Shown: positions 10,410 to 22,276, counted from the stretch's first letter. The stretch is 64,000 nucleotides of DNA from Pestalotiopsis fici W106-1 (GCF_000516985.1 NW_006917098.1:1922001-1986000), one strand, 5' to 3'. Made by a program: numbers and translations. The notes: generated by a model not told the origin, from the sequence alone.

Positions 10410-12143
10410 TCAGTATATTTTAACCCATTCTTCTCGCACGAGGTACTTCCGCACTAGATACCGCCAGAATCTATCATTGGCCTCGATTACTGATGCGTGG
10501 CCCGTAAATGTCGAGCTTAAATTCAAACCTCGACGGTCAGTTGGCCCGTAGAACCTCATCATCCACATATCCTCTTCTGGAGCTTCAGCGAAAGATGGAG
10601 ATAGTATTTGCGGGCTCAGAAATGTGGCTGGTTTCAGTTGTTCCGAGCGAGTCAAGTTGAGAGTAGAGAGATCTAGTGCATCTTCGATCGGTATACAATA
10701 GTGGGTTTGTGGCTCCAAAGACGCCTGCCACAGAGTCCATGTGCCGTCAAAGTCTGGTACGAGGTCAAGCATGACACAGCTCTGATCAAAGTAAACATGT
10801 ATAGGTGATTGTGGTAAGTCCATGTTAAGGGACCAAAGCCCCCCCATGGTCGTTTTTGCGATTATATCGCTCTTGTCAATCCACAAATATGTGGATGATC
10901 GTGACTTGCATGAAAGCGGAGCGTACCAGCGAAGCGTCTCATGGTATCCGATGTCTGGGGACATCATACGGGAATTTTTGCCTCGAAAAACACGGACATT
11001 GAGGCTTCGGCCCTTGTTTCCCAGGCGTGCCCATGGACCGCGCAGTTGAGCTGCTGCATTCGGCTCATTGGATTTCCAGCGTATCGGGTCAGGCAATCTA
11101 TTAAAACTCCAATCTGGCGCCCATGATGGCAATGCCGATATTGTTCGTTGACATGCCCCTGCCCGCACCAGGACGTCGGACCAATCGTAACTTGAAGCCA
11201 ATTCCAGCGCGACCTTTGTGTAAAGCTCCTCGACGGTCAGGGTGTAGTCAGCTTCAACCTGGCCTATGCACCTGTTCGGCAACAGTCCAAGGAGAGCGAA
11301 TACTTTATCTCGCGGATTTGTTGCTTGAGACTGCCTACCCAAGTCTAGGAGTCTCAACTCTTGCCTTGGTAGCAGGCATACTTGTCGATTTAAGTCCAGG
11401 ACAGGGGGTCGTTCATCCAATTCGATCACCCTTCCAGCCGCTTCAACCACCCTTGCCCAAGGAATTGAGTCGTTACCGGATACCAATAGAGCTGTTTTGG
11501 CCAAGGCTATCTCCTGAAGAATCCAAACACGGGAGAAATATCTCCTCGAGAAAAGCTGTTCCAAGGTGACGCGGATATCGAACGCCTTCAGGGATTCTAT
11601 GTCACAGACGTTTCTTTTGGTCGATTCTCCAACGTATATCAGGACGCTCTGTGCGCGGGAGTATATCTGAGGCATCAGTTTCACCTGGTGCCCACGCTCT
11701 TCATCATTGTCTTGATCTATGCAAATAGCATCCACCCAGATGACGATCGTGTGGATTTCCGAGCGCGCCCTTCGTAAGGCGAACTCGCAATTTTTTGTGA
11801 CTGGAAATGGTCTGCCGTCCACCAAAATGGACCCATGTTTTGTGTCGTCCCCGTTGTCGTCCGCCCAAGTGTAAGATAAGGCAATATATTCGGTATTGAA
11901 GCTGAGGTCTCCCACGACAACGTGGCAGCGGATCTCGTCGGCGAATGATCCTGCTGGGAGGCGAAGAAGCCTGACTTCTTTTCTGTCACGCCTGATGGGC
12001 GGGAGTGCTGGGATGGGAGTGATAGGTGATGGGGCGGGACTCAATTTCGTGTCAGTCGACCCGCAGCCCATGCAACTCCGGAGGCCGTCGCACTCAAAGA
12101 GATCAAGTTTGCGACAGGATGTATCATGCCAATCCATATTCAT
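10410..12143 (-). CDS. HET-domain (heterokaryon incompatibility) protein
   Basis: Single-exon minus-strand gene. Proteins with this domain trigger cell death after fusion of genetically different hyphae. The diagnostic blocks are present in order: YIALSYTW, then WVDAICIDQ about 45 residues later, then MPQIYSRAQSVLIYVGES. The frame is open up to 12287 (625 codons), but the first 48 codons form an unusual hydrophobic stretch. The Met at 12143, or the one at 12137, begins MNMDWHDTSCRKLDLFECDG, a more typical N-terminus, so 12143 is preferred and gives 577 residues. The C-terminal ~300 residues are divergent, as usual in this family. A 100-N gap begins 30 bp beyond the longest frame, so the 5' end and promoter are incompletely known. 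Confidence 0.85.
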   Translation of the reverse strand: MNMDWHDTSCRKLDLFECDGLRSCMGCGSTDTKLSPAPSPITPIPALPPIRRDRKEVRLLRLPAGSFADEIRCHVVVGDLSFNTEYIALSYTWADDNGDDTKHGSILVDGRPFPVTKNCEFALRRARSEIHTIVIWVDAICIDQDNDEERGHQVKLMPQIYSRAQSVLIYVGESTKRNVCDIESLKAFDIRVTLEQLFSRRYFSRVWILQEIALAKTALLVSGNDSIPWARVVEAAGRVIELDERPPVLDLNRQVCLLPRQELRLLDLGRQSQATNPRDKVFALLGLLPNRCIGQVEADYTLTVEELYTKVALELASSYDWSDVLVRAGACQRTISALPSWAPDWSFNRLPDPIRWKSNEPNAAAQLRGPWARLGNKGRSLNVRVFRGKNSRMMSPDIGYHETLRWYAPLSCKSRSSTYLWIDKSDIIAKTTMGGLWSLNMDLPQSPIHVYFDQSCVMLDLVPDFDGTWTLWQASLEPQTHYCIPIEDALDLSTLNLTRSEQLKPATFLSPQILSPSFAEAPEEDMWMMRFYGPTDRRGLNLSSTFTGHASVIEANDRFWRYLVRKYLVREEWVKIY

Positions 12144-12316
12144 ACAAGGAGTACTATTGTGAAGGTAGAAAATGAAAACAATGATTATATTCAATGGAAC
12201 GAGAAAAAAGCTAGTTGGCGAGCTCTGGAGACGAAAATCCAAAACAAGTCGATGAGAATTGCTTATGAAACGAAGGAGGCGGTGCACTTCGTAGGCACCA
12301 AGCGGGGCTGTGTCTG

Positions 12317-12416
12317 NNNNNNNNNNNNNNNNNNNNNNNNNNNNNNNNNNNNNNNNNNNNNNNNNNNNNNNNNNNNNNNNNNNNNNNNNNNNNNNNNNNN
12401 NNNNNNNNNNNNNNNN
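12317..12416. other. Assembly gap (100 N)
   Basis: Exactly 100 undetermined bases, the conventional placeholder for a scaffold gap of unknown size. It lies just upstream of the HET-domain gene. Confidence 0.99.
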
Positions 12417-13831
12417 CCAAAGCTATCTGCTTACCAGTGCCGGCTGGCTGTAGGCTGGCTATCCCACCCGCCAGCCTTATGGATCGAGGCCTTTGCGCAC
12501 AGTCAGACATGAAATGCATGATACTATTGGCCTGCGCTCATACTCGAACATTCCGATCGCACTACATAAGACAAATATCAGAATTAATGCTATCGTGCTA
12601 TCGTGCTATCGTGCTATGTGACAAGATTGCCGAAGCTATCTGATATACCCGAGCAGGTGATCTGAAGTATGAGGTAGGCATGATTTATGATAGCGCGACA
12701 TTCCTTCGTCCTAAAGTATGCATTAGATACAAAGGAATCGTACAGAAAGTTGAGTGTGTGCGTCTCGAGGATGCCAAGACCCTGACAGGAGAAGTTTCTT
12801 CTTTCTTAGAGGCGGATGAGGTCAAGAAATCTAACCCAAAGTACACGATAGCCAACTAGACGGCTTACTAGGAAGATTTTATGCTCTTGTCAAAGGTGTG
12901 CGCGCCACAATATTGCGAGTTGCTCAATGAACATTGAGGCATGGCTGTGATACGGGCGCGCTTGGTGCGAAAGCCTTTAAGAGCCGACGGTGGATGCAAC
13001 CATGGTCTGGCTCGAATAATCCTCATGATCTCGGAATACTGGTGAGTGACTACCTTGCAAGACGCAGCTGAGTTATTGTGTAGGAAGGCAAAAGGCGAAA
13101 ATAATTTTCAGCTCGCGACGACGATAGCCTATATGGAATAGCCAATCCACGCCTCGCTTACGAAGAAGATCAGCTGGCTAGACCCGGAATCATCATGACG
13201 AGCTTCTCCTGTGTGGAGAATGGCTTTGAGATGCAATGTATGATTGATCGAAAACTGGATGATTACATTCAGGGTCCCCATTCAGGGTCCTCGTTTCGCG
13301 GGGTGTCTCATTAGGATTCCCCTCCGTTCGTGCAGCGACACGTTGTCTGTTGCGGGGCGGGTATCTCCGAATCGGCTTTTCCCATCTCGAGCGAATGCAG
13401 CGGAACAGGGGACTTGGCGGGCCGGGATAGGGGATGCCACCCGGCTATGTGGGCCAGCCAAGCCGATACTTTTTTCAGCTAGGGGCACATTTTGGAGCAA
13501 CCAGGTTATACGAACTATGCCGTGCCCAACTAGACCCATGACATGCTGCATACAGAGGTTGGCATGTTCACGGCCCCTGTAGTGTACATGATCTGATGAG
13601 TCCAAATTATATCGTATGTAGCCTACCGCCGCGTTTGACTATACCCTCTTGAGTACTTCCGGGCTGGTCCACTTGATAAGGCACGCACATAACTGGACAG
13701 ACATTGAACCACAATTTGATAAATGAGAGATCCCCGCATTGCTTTCTGCACCTCTCTCAACTTTTCTTCAATCCGAATTTGCTACTGTACTCTGTGCAAA
13801 AGCTCTTGTTCACCAGCGCCTAACACCCAGC
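12417..13831. other. Intergenic region, only weak open frames
   Basis: No gene is supported. A 59-codon plus-strand frame at 12680-12859 (starting MIYDSATFLRPKVC) reads like protein but has no partner exon or known family. A 107-codon minus frame at 13282-13605 has no recognisable features. An 8-bp repeat is at 12588-12617. Confidence 0.5.
12588..12617. repeat. 8-bp tandem repeat
   Basis: TGCTATCG is repeated three times, followed by a partial fourth copy TGCTAT. Simple satellite sequence with no evident function. Confidence 0.8.
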
Positions 13832-15225
13832 ATGGACGGCCCGGCAAAGTTTCGTGCAGTCATTGTCGGCGGTGGGATGGTTGGCCTCACGGCAGCTCAC
13901 ATCTTCTCCAAAGTTGGCATCGACTTTGTGATTCTAGAAAAGCATAAGACTGTGTTGGCATCGCGCGGCTCGGATTTGGCGGTTTGGCCGCAGACCATGC
14001 GGATATTTGATCAGCTGGGTGTGCTCGAGACAATGAATGGTCTCCTCGATTATTGCAGCGACATTCAGGTCATTACTTGCAAAGATGGCCGCAAGATTCG
14101 GTCAGACGAAATGCTGAGTTTGGTTGAAAGAAAGTAAGATACCCATCTGTCGAAAGACTCGTGAGTCCGGTATATTAATTGCTCAGTCATGGTCACCCGA
14201 TAAACTTCATGAGCCGCCCACAGATGGTGAATTTCCTTTACGACAGCCTACCGCAGACTGCAAAAGATTGCATACTGTTGGAAAAACAGGTCACCGACGT
14301 TGAAATTTCCGAGGACGGAGTCACTGTCACGTGCGAAGATGGGACGTCCCACCGTGGCTCCATTGTAGTTGGAGCTGATGGAGTGCGCAGCCAAGTCCGG
14401 TTATATTCCCAGGCACTCAGGGCAGGCTGTGAGCCCAAGGAGCTACCACAAGGGATCAAGACACCATTCACCACGACGTATCGCATGTTCTTTTGCAACA
14501 TACCGATTCTGCCCGGATTGGAGCCAAATTCGACATATAGCGGAGTCCACCAGGGCAGCAGCACGCAACTAATCAATGGATCGAAAGCAGCTACCCTTGC
14601 CGTGTATGAGAAACTGGACACTCCGACATCGACATTGAAAAGGTACACACAGGCAGATTCCGATGATCTCCTGAAGCGTGTGGATCATTTATACGTGGCT
14701 CCCAATTTGACCCTCTCCGAAGCCTTGCAATATCGCACCAACGAACCATGTTTAATCGATCTGGAAGAAGGCTTTATCGAGGACCATTGGTTCCACAAGC
14801 GCATTGTACTGGTCGGCGATTCGGTCCGAAAGTATGAGCCGCACCTTGGACTGGGCTACAATTCCGGGGTTTCTGATGTGGTGGTCTTGGCCAACCAGTT
14901 GCGCACCCTGCTGCAGAAAGATGAATGTCCAGGAACGTTGGCAATCGAAAAGGCGTTCGAGTCCTATCAGGAGGCCCGAATGGAACAGACCAAACAGATG
15001 GCATCCTTGTCAGAGCAGGGTGCACGGTTGCTGGCATGGCTCAACTGGAAGCACATGGTCATTGGCAGATATGTGCTAAACGTGCTCTCCCCGTTGGCCG
15101 GTTTCATTATAACAAAGACCATTTCGTCGGTGGTTAGTCAGGCACCAGTCCTTGATGAGCTACAAGAGAAGAATCTGCCCCAATCAAGGGTAAGCTGGAA
15201 GTTTCACCCGAGTGTCGGGCATTGA
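13832..15225 (+). CDS. FAD-dependent monooxygenase (PaxM-like, group A)
   Basis: Two exons, 13832-14133 and 14187-15225, with a 53-bp intron, give 446 residues. The start at 13832 puts the FAD-binding Rossmann motif VIVGGGMVG at its usual place ~10 residues in. It is followed by the acidic end of strand 2 (FVILEKH), the DG motif VVGADGVRSQVR and the second FAD motif GDSVRKYEPHLGLGYN. That last block resembles the fungal PaxM family, which epoxidises or hydroxylates prenylated or aromatic substrates. A hydrophobic C-terminus (near LSPLAGFIITKTISS) may be a membrane segment, also typical of PaxM. The gene lies 160 bp from the 3' end of the first lactonase gene, at the edge of the oxidative cluster. 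A salicylate-hydroxylase-like aromatic role is an alternative. Substrate unknown. Confidence 0.85.
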
Positions 15226-15383
15226 GAATCATGAGCGTTTGTTTTTATTTGGCGTAGAGGATGAAATTATCAGATTCATGCAAGATGGTAGATATTTAGA
15301 GATTAGACCAAAGATTGTATTGTACTTGTACTTGTATGAGGATGAAAGCTCTCGATAAAATCGCCAACTGAATGTGCATATCA

Positions 15384-16681
15384 TTAATTCAACCACACAA
15401 GATTTTCGCAGCAACCTCCATCGGCTAGATCTAAATGTGCGATAACCGTCGCAGTACTGTTATCTTGGGCCAATTCCCACATTTCCACAAAGCCTTGCTC
15501 TAGATCTGGCAGTGCCACCCAACGATCTGAAAATAGAGTAGGCTGCACCAAGTTTGACAACCCTCCGCTGGTGGAAGTGTCGATGAGGAAATTCTGTTTT
15601 TCCATGCTCCCTTCCTCGTTCAAGGTATGCAGGCCAACAGCACCAAGATACTCCGAGGAGCGTCCCCGCCTCGTGGCCCACAGGAAGGAATTGCTCGGCG
15701 ACAGGTTCACCTCGGCGGACCAATAGTTGGAATTATTCTGACCTACGCCCAATAGCGAGAAATAGACGTTGTCGAAGGTGGGGATCCCAGTCGCATTGTC
15801 AATGGTGAATTGTGCAACGTGGTTGGAGGTCTCGGTAACAATATAGAGATATTTGCCATTGGGGTGGACGACACCATGACGAGGTCCTGACACGGGATCT
15901 GGGACGGAGGAGTTGGCCACATAAGTGATATCGCCGGTAGTGTCGTCAATCTCGTGCGTCCAGATGGTATCAACGTCCACGTCAAAGGTATAGAGATACT
16001 TGGAGTTGGGGTGAAATGCACCGCCGTGCAGATATGAGCCTCCAAATGTGAGGTTTTGGGTTTCGCCGACGAGCGAACCATTAGCCGAGACAGACACCAC
16101 TGATTGGGCAGTCAGATATGCCTGTACGAATAAATTAGCAGGTGAAATTTCCATATGCGTTATTCTCATGTAAATTCGGGTTTGACACGAGGGTTTAGTG
16201 GAAAGGTGTCTGAAACAACAGTGAATGGCCGTCACTGACCAGGTGAACTTCGTATGGGGGTATTGGCCTAGCGCCCGCCCAAACGCCTAAACCCCGACCA
16301 CTACCGCCGCTAAGGCCGCCAGAGTACTCCAAGTTCGCATCTTCATCCACCGAGTAGCTCACCAGGTAAGGTTGGCTGCCCGAAATGTCGCCCATGTTTG
16401 TGCTGTACAATGTCTTTTTGTCACCCTGAAATACCTGTTAGTTGGGTATAGATGGAAGGGGTTATTGCATCTGTATGACATACACTCAAGGCTAGCCACC
16501 CACTGGCCGCTGGCAGACTGTTGTTTCTCAGCAGCTCCAGTGTCAGCAACTCGTCGTCGAACTCGAGTGTGTACAAGACATCTGGGCCGCCTTCGTTTCC
16601 AACAAAAGCGCGATGAGTGGCTGCAGTGATTGGGGTAGCTAGGCTCAATAGGCCTACAACAACACTACGGCGAAGCAACAT
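15384..16681 (-). CDS. Secreted beta-propeller lactonase, copy 1 (carboxymuconate cyclase-like)
   Basis: Three minus-strand exons, 16681-16484, 16425-16240 and 16121-15384 (introns 58 and 118 bp), give 373 residues. The second donor (gtcagt) is weak but the joined frame aligns with the paralogue at 20678. Signal peptide MLLRRSVVVGLLSLATPITA. The body has recurrent blade motifs such as YLHGGAFHPNSKYLYTFD, HGVVHPNGKYLYIV and FLWATRRGR, and ends DLADGGCCENLVWLN. This is the seven-bladed lactonase family that includes fungal 3-carboxy-cis,cis-muconate cyclase, which converts ring-cleaved catechols to muconolactones. Many N-x-S/T sites fit secretion. The next gene on the same strand is an intradiol dioxygenase, whose product would be a natural substrate. 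The exact substrate is inferred. Confidence 0.85.
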
Positions 16682-17967
16682 ATTTCTCGACGTAGCAATA
16701 GCGTAGACGGCGTATTCAGGGAAATAGAATTCCAGGTGCAGAGTCCAGGCGATGTCACAGGCTGAGTGGCTGGCAACCTGATTTCTGATATTAAAGGTGC
16801 AATTTATATACGACTATACCGCTATTAAAAAGAATCAACCAAATAGCGCAAGAAACCATATGTATCATTATACTGGTGCCTGCCTATGCCCATAACCTAA
16901 AGAATCTTTGTAATACTCAGAAAGGCCCATGGCGCCCCATAGCACTACTTAGACGCGCGTACAAGCCATGGCATTCACTCCGCACTGTGCCATCAGGGCG
17001 CGCCTGTAAAAAGACAAGATATGACTCGCCCGTAATTAGATTACTTGTGTAACAGCTTCTCGAAGGAGCATTCAGCACGGAGACGAAAGGGCTGCCTCTT
17101 TGAATGGGAGAGTCTCGGGGCCTACCATGTGCCCGAACTTGGGCTTCATTCGGATTGCCCCATTTAGGGTTGGCGGTCAGAATTACTGGCAACCCACGCA
17201 GCAGCAGCTGGACGCTTGGAAAGGGGTTGCAAATGTCAGCCGTCACAGCCGAAATCTGCCTGCATTTCCTTGATATGATCTTTCATCTGTACATCTCATG
17301 TATTTTACCATTTCATGATAAACATGTTTGGCTTATGTTGCCTGCAATAGGGTCGTACACAGTCTCGTGTACCTCCTTAACCCTCTTCAGGCCATTGCCG
17401 CCCAACCCCACCTCCCCATACCTTGTAGCCTTAACTGCACCTAGGCCAGCCGGCCCCAGCTTTAAATCACAGCGAGTCTTTGCACTCTAATCTCGCTCCG
17501 CACAGGCAAGCCGTGTATTTCGTCAATGAAGAATTCTTATTCGCCGGGCCTGCAAACAGCGACGTACTGCACCTGCACATCTCTAAGTCGATATCATGGC
17601 TTGCAATGACCATTTCATGGAAACAGGAGTAATGGAAGGATGCCGAAAGGTGTGACTTCCTCGTGGCCTCTTATTCGGTCCGTTGACGGACAAATGATTT
17701 ATTCAAGTTTTGTTGCATAAACAGAAAGTCGAGATATCCGGCGGTGATTGCAAAAACCAATCGCGAAAATCTGTTTTGTCTTTGTGGCAGCTTTATAATT
17801 TGAATTTATTTATCAGCAGCGAGCGCTCGAGAAAGACAATATTATCTTTCATAAAATACACGGCTTCTAGAATGATCGTCTATTTTGCCAATCTGAAATG
17901 AATACCCTACGCATCAATTCTTGAGCAGGAACTACACCAATTCAATCTTGACTTGTTCTCAAAGTTT
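16682..17967. other. Intergenic region upstream of lactonase 1
   Basis: 1.3 kb with no supported gene. It holds the promoter of the minus-strand lactonase at its left end and the 3' flank of the dioxygenase at its right end. A plus frame at 17104-17490 has no domain or splice support. Confidence 0.55.
16803..16810 (-). promoter_or_regulatory. Candidate TATA box for lactonase 1
   Basis: On the minus strand this reads TATATAAA, about 122 bp upstream of the ATG at 16681. Spacing and sequence fit a fungal TATA element. Confidence 0.5.
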
Positions 17968-19189
17968 TCAGGCAGTGGCAATAGCGGTGGCGGTAGAAAT
18001 AGTAGCTATTTGGACGTTAATATAGATGTCAAGGTTCAAGAGAGGCGCAGAACTTACGAAAGCCACCGGGCGGGGTGTAGGTAAAGGTCGTGTCGGCGCC
18101 ACCATCCTCGCCGTAGTGAGCGGCCGGCCTATAAGTGGAGCTCCAGTCGGCGGTGCCATTGATGCCAACAGTGATGAACATCAAAATACCATCCGACAGA
18201 CTGTCGCCGAGCAGAACATAGTCTACAAAGGGATCGTAGTCTGCAGAAGCAGAGCTGTACGCAATCGTATCGTTGGCAGTCGCGAGGTGTGATTGCGTGT
18301 TGGAAGTGTAGGGTTCTACTGCTTCGACGACATTGACAATCTCATCGTTGAAAAACAGCTGCCCGATGTGTCTGGTAGTACCTGCAATGTATGTGTTGTT
18401 TGGCAGAATGGTCGAGTTTTCAGTCGCGATGATGTGAATATGCGTGGCGCGCCCAGCATAATGACCGGGAAAGATGGTGTCAAACTCCACGACGCCCTCG
18501 TCATCGCTGCCTCCCACACCACGGAGCCAGGTTGTGTTAAGACCCGCCTGGCCCGAGGCGCTGACGCCAGAGTAGACACCAGTGGCGTTGCAGTGCCAGA
18601 TGTCCACAAGCAAATCAGTCATTGGCTCGAACGTGTTGATGTCAACAAATTGCATATCCAAATGCACGGGAATGCCAGCCTGGTCCTCGGTGACGTCTTG
18701 ACGAATGAACTCGCCCGAGGCAAAGTAAGGCCCAATATCACTTTCAGGTGCGAGGGCCGCAAGTTGGTCTGTACCGAAGAGGACTTCATGAGGAGTGTCG
18801 AGCGTGTAACCTTTGTCGGTCACATCGTGAGAAATATTGAGATAGCGCAAAATATCTGCCTCGTCTCTCTTGAACATGTTTTCTATAAACCAACTTTAGC
18901 AATCCAATCACTCCACAGTCTTTGCAAGTCTCTTACTCTTGGTGAGAGAACGCTGAGCCCGGAGTCTCTGAGCAGTGGCTGCGCGACGTTCGACCGCACG
19001 AGCCTTGAGAGCAATAACATGAGGCTCATCAGAGTACTTTACTAGTGCTCTCCGGGCATTTTCGTGCGCCGTCTTGAGCAACTCGGCTTCACGGGAGAGT
19101 TCCTGGTAAGTGTGGCCAGGATGAGCTAGTCCAACGCCAATGGCAGCAGATGCTGCTACAGCGGTAACGAGGCGGTGAATTGTGACCAT
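17968..19189 (-). CDS. Secreted intradiol ring-cleavage dioxygenase, copy 1
   Basis: Three minus-strand exons, 19189-18937, 18882-18058 and 18005-17968 (introns 54 and 52 bp), give 371 residues. Signal peptide VTAVAASAAIGVGLAHPGH. A ~60-residue Arg/Ala-rich prodomain-like region ends in repeated basic residues. The catalytic domain has GPYF (Tyr137), WHCNATGVYSG (Tyr188) and FPGHYAGRATHIHI (Tyr226, His232, His234). The last four match the 2-Tyr/2-His ferric iron ligands of catechol and protocatechuate dioxygenases, which cleave catechols between the hydroxyls to muconates. The final exon encodes a short Thr/Ala tail (PTISTATAIATA). Secretion points to action on extracellular lignin-, tannin- or host-derived catechols. 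It is followed on the same strand by lactonase 1. Confidence 0.88.
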
Positions 19190-20677
19190 GTTGATGAATG
19201 AGCAGATACGAAAGCTATGAATATCTAGTAAAAGTCAACTTGTACGGACCTGCAAATAACAGACTGTACGAAGTGTGAATGGCGTATTTATTTACATATG
19301 TGCTATTCTATACTAAGTTTTAAACACGACTACGCTCGCCTGTGAGGGCAAACAGTATGCTTGTTTCCTAGTACCTTGATATGTCTGCCAAATTCTTCCG
19401 CGTCTGAGAGCCAGGTGCTTGCTGGATTCCAACCAATACAATTTTTTGCATTTCTATTGTCCCTTGGGATACCCACTTGTGATTACCAAAGATCGACACT
19501 CGAGAGACGCGTCTGCACCATTCTGTTTCTTGGCGACCCGGTACTCTTCGCTGTACTTGCAATGGTCTACGTAGTCTGAACCCTGGATTTGTGTCTAGAA
19601 CTTTGGAGATAGTATATTGCATACGCTGACAAAAGCATGTGCGAGCGTTTGTCATGAGAGACAGCCAGACGACGACGACGACATCAAGTTCTAGGATGCA
19701 AAGAGCCGACATTGACGAATGTACTGTGCAGCCTTTTGGTGGCATGTCACTTTGAGGCTCATGCCGTGCTACTCCAATATGCATGGTCCGGCGGGTAGTG
19801 GCGTCCCTGGGCAGAGCATTAATCTGTATCAAGTTCGGCATCGTGTTCCGTCGGTTTGTTGTGGCATGGAATGCAGTTGACGTGGCCTTCCTGTCTTGTT
19901 ATTTTCTTCGGTCTCCGAGTTGCTCGGAAATCACAATTTTGCCATTTGCCATCATCTCTTCTTGGCAGATTATATATGAGACGGCCTACGCATGCAAGGT
20001 CCCTGAGAGACCGAGTTGGTAAGCATACCCTCGCACCCTTTCCGGCTACCATCACACATGATCCAGATGCGCAATTGAGGTCATCTCCGCGGTGACCATC
20101 CCGGAAGGTGACGTCCTCGACATAGTAGCGAATACACTGCATTCCCATTACCTAGAGGTTGAAGAAATATATGGCCCTGCAGTACCTTTTTTAAGTGGAG
20201 TGTTGAACTCCAGCATGGAAAATGCTGGCTTAGAGGCCCGTTGTGGGAAGCGACTAGTGCTATATTACTCAAAATGGAAATTTTCACGGCTGACAAACTA
20301 AGACCCCGACCGATGACAAAGCCTTCCCGGTATTCAAACCTTGGAACTTAACCATAGTAATGTAGATCACTGCCACTAGAACAATAAAGGCCGCGTGTCA
20401 CCCGGATTGCGGGGAATGCTTAAACGTTATTTGACTATACACAGTATTCCGAAAAGGTCGAACTAGAGCCTCGAATGGCTTCAGGAACAGCGGCTACGAC
20501 GACACAGTCAAAACTAACGTACAGTGGCTAAATTTCGCACTGCTCCATGACAGAGTGCTTTCAACATCCCCGAGTGTATGTAGGAATTAGCACAACATAG
20601 TCGGTCAACAATGCACGCATTTGCAGACGTGCTGAATGTATCAATTGATTCAACTTAAAGTTTTATCCCGAATCAAT
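19190..20677. other. Divergent promoter region between dioxygenase 1 and lactonase 2
   Basis: 1.49 kb separates two divergently transcribed cluster genes and presumably contains both promoters. Frames present (for example 19368-19841 minus) show no domain features. A short run of cgacgacgac occurs near 19670. Confidence 0.55.
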
Positions 20678-21859
20678 ATGCTACAACTTCGCAGTATCGG
20701 AACTTTCGCAAGTCTTCTTGCGTTTGCACATGCGCTTACGCACCAATTGATTATTGGCACCCTTGGCACAAAGTCCCTCTATACTGTCGAATTTGACGAC
20801 GAGGCTTCCACCTTGAAGCTACTAGCCAATACTTCAGTGCCTGTACCTGGATCTTGGATTACTCTTAACGTATGTGGCCGTATTTAAATGTCGATAGTTT
20901 TGAAATAATATTGACCATTTGTGCAGCACGACAATACCAAGTTGTACACCAATGCCTGGGCCACAGGACCGCAGTTTGCGAGCTATTCTCTATCTGACAA
21001 TCACGAGATCACGCACGATGTAACCATTGCAGCTGGAGGCAATTGTACCGCTACCTCTATATTTGTTGTCGCGAATCCGAATCCACCATATTCCGTGTAC
21101 GGTTCGTTCTTTGGCAGCAACGGCGGCTGTGGCAGTGTCTTGTCCGTGGACGAAAATGGTGTACTTGATGCTGCTATACAAAACTACACCTTGTCCAGCG
21201 CAGCGGGCGTCCATGGCACGGCACTGAGTAGCGACTCCCGGTTCTTGTACTCTGCTGATGACAGCGCAAACGCATTGTGGACGCACAGTATCGATCCAGA
21301 GACGGGAAAGGTGACATTTGTTGCAAATCTCACAGCACTGTCTACTGGCGCGGATCCTCGCCATGTAGCGGTGCACCCGAGCGGAAAGTTTCTCTATGTC
21401 GTCTTGGAAGGCTCGAACGAGATTGCGCAGTACACGATTGATCAGAGCACTGGTATCCCGTCTTTCGAGAATGTGATTTACCCACTCATATCGTCTGGAG
21501 ACAACGCCTCGAGCTATCTGGGAGGAGACGAGGTAGCCTTGTCCTCCAGTAACAAGCATCTCTGGGCAACCACGCGGGGAGGAATGGACGGCACCGCAGG
21601 TTACATCTCGGTCTTCACACTGGACGAAAATGGCGCAATAAAATCTCAAAATTTCTTGACGCACACGAGCACCAGCGGTGGTGGTTCCAATGCCGTGGCG
21701 CCGAGCCCGTCGACGGATCGGTACGCCGCCTTGATGGACAGCTCGAAGGGCTTTGTGGAGATATGGGAGTTGGCCGAAGATGCAAGCAATGCGACGATTG
21801 TGGCACATCTTGACTTGGCCGATGGTGGATGTTGTGCGAACGCTGTATGGCTGTCATAA
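20678..21859 (+). CDS. Secreted beta-propeller lactonase, copy 2 (carboxymuconate cyclase-like)
   Basis: Two exons, 20678-20869 and 20927-21859, with a 57-bp intron, give 374 residues. The ATG at 20678 starts a clean signal peptide (MLQLRSIGTFASLLAFAHA); an in-frame ATG at 20636 would add 14 residues before it and is less likely. It is clearly paralogous to the gene at 15384-16681. Both begin with a blade LYT(L/V)EFDDE, share the phase-0 intron after the LN/LS of the first blade, contain LWTHSID/IWTHEID and HPSGKFLYVV/HPNGKYLYIV, and end DLADGGCC-N-VWL. This copy lacks the second intron of copy 1. The predicted role is lactonising ring-cleaved catechols outside the cell. The substrate is not established. 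Confidence 0.88.
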
Positions 21860-22276
21860 TTTGTTGGCATATCATGGTGTATGGTTCGTTGATTGTAACG
21901 AAACTCAAAACTTTAATCGTATTCACATACAAGTGTTTTTTCTTTGATTCTTGTATTTCTGGAGCTAGTAGCATGGATCCAGGCCCTTATTACCAAGTGT
22001 GCAATAACTGCCGAGGATCCCGAATTTTTGATCAATGCAAGTCAACATTCCAATCTGCGTGAAGAAACAAGTATGACGACTTTAAGGAGAATACGGCTCA
22101 AGAGTACTATGAAACGAATTGAGTTGAAGATAAATCCAATTCTATAACTATGAAGCTGCAACTCCAATTCATTGTAAGAAGAAAACTCAAAGTGAACCTC
22201 ATAAAGAGTGCACCAGATCTACGTATAGTCACGAGCTCGTGCCCTTGACCAATATTAATGATAGACCATGTCATGC
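21860..22276. other. Intergenic region between convergent genes
   Basis: About 420 bp between the lactonase (+) and tyrosinase (-) stops. No coding signal was noted; it holds the two 3' ends. Confidence 0.6.
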
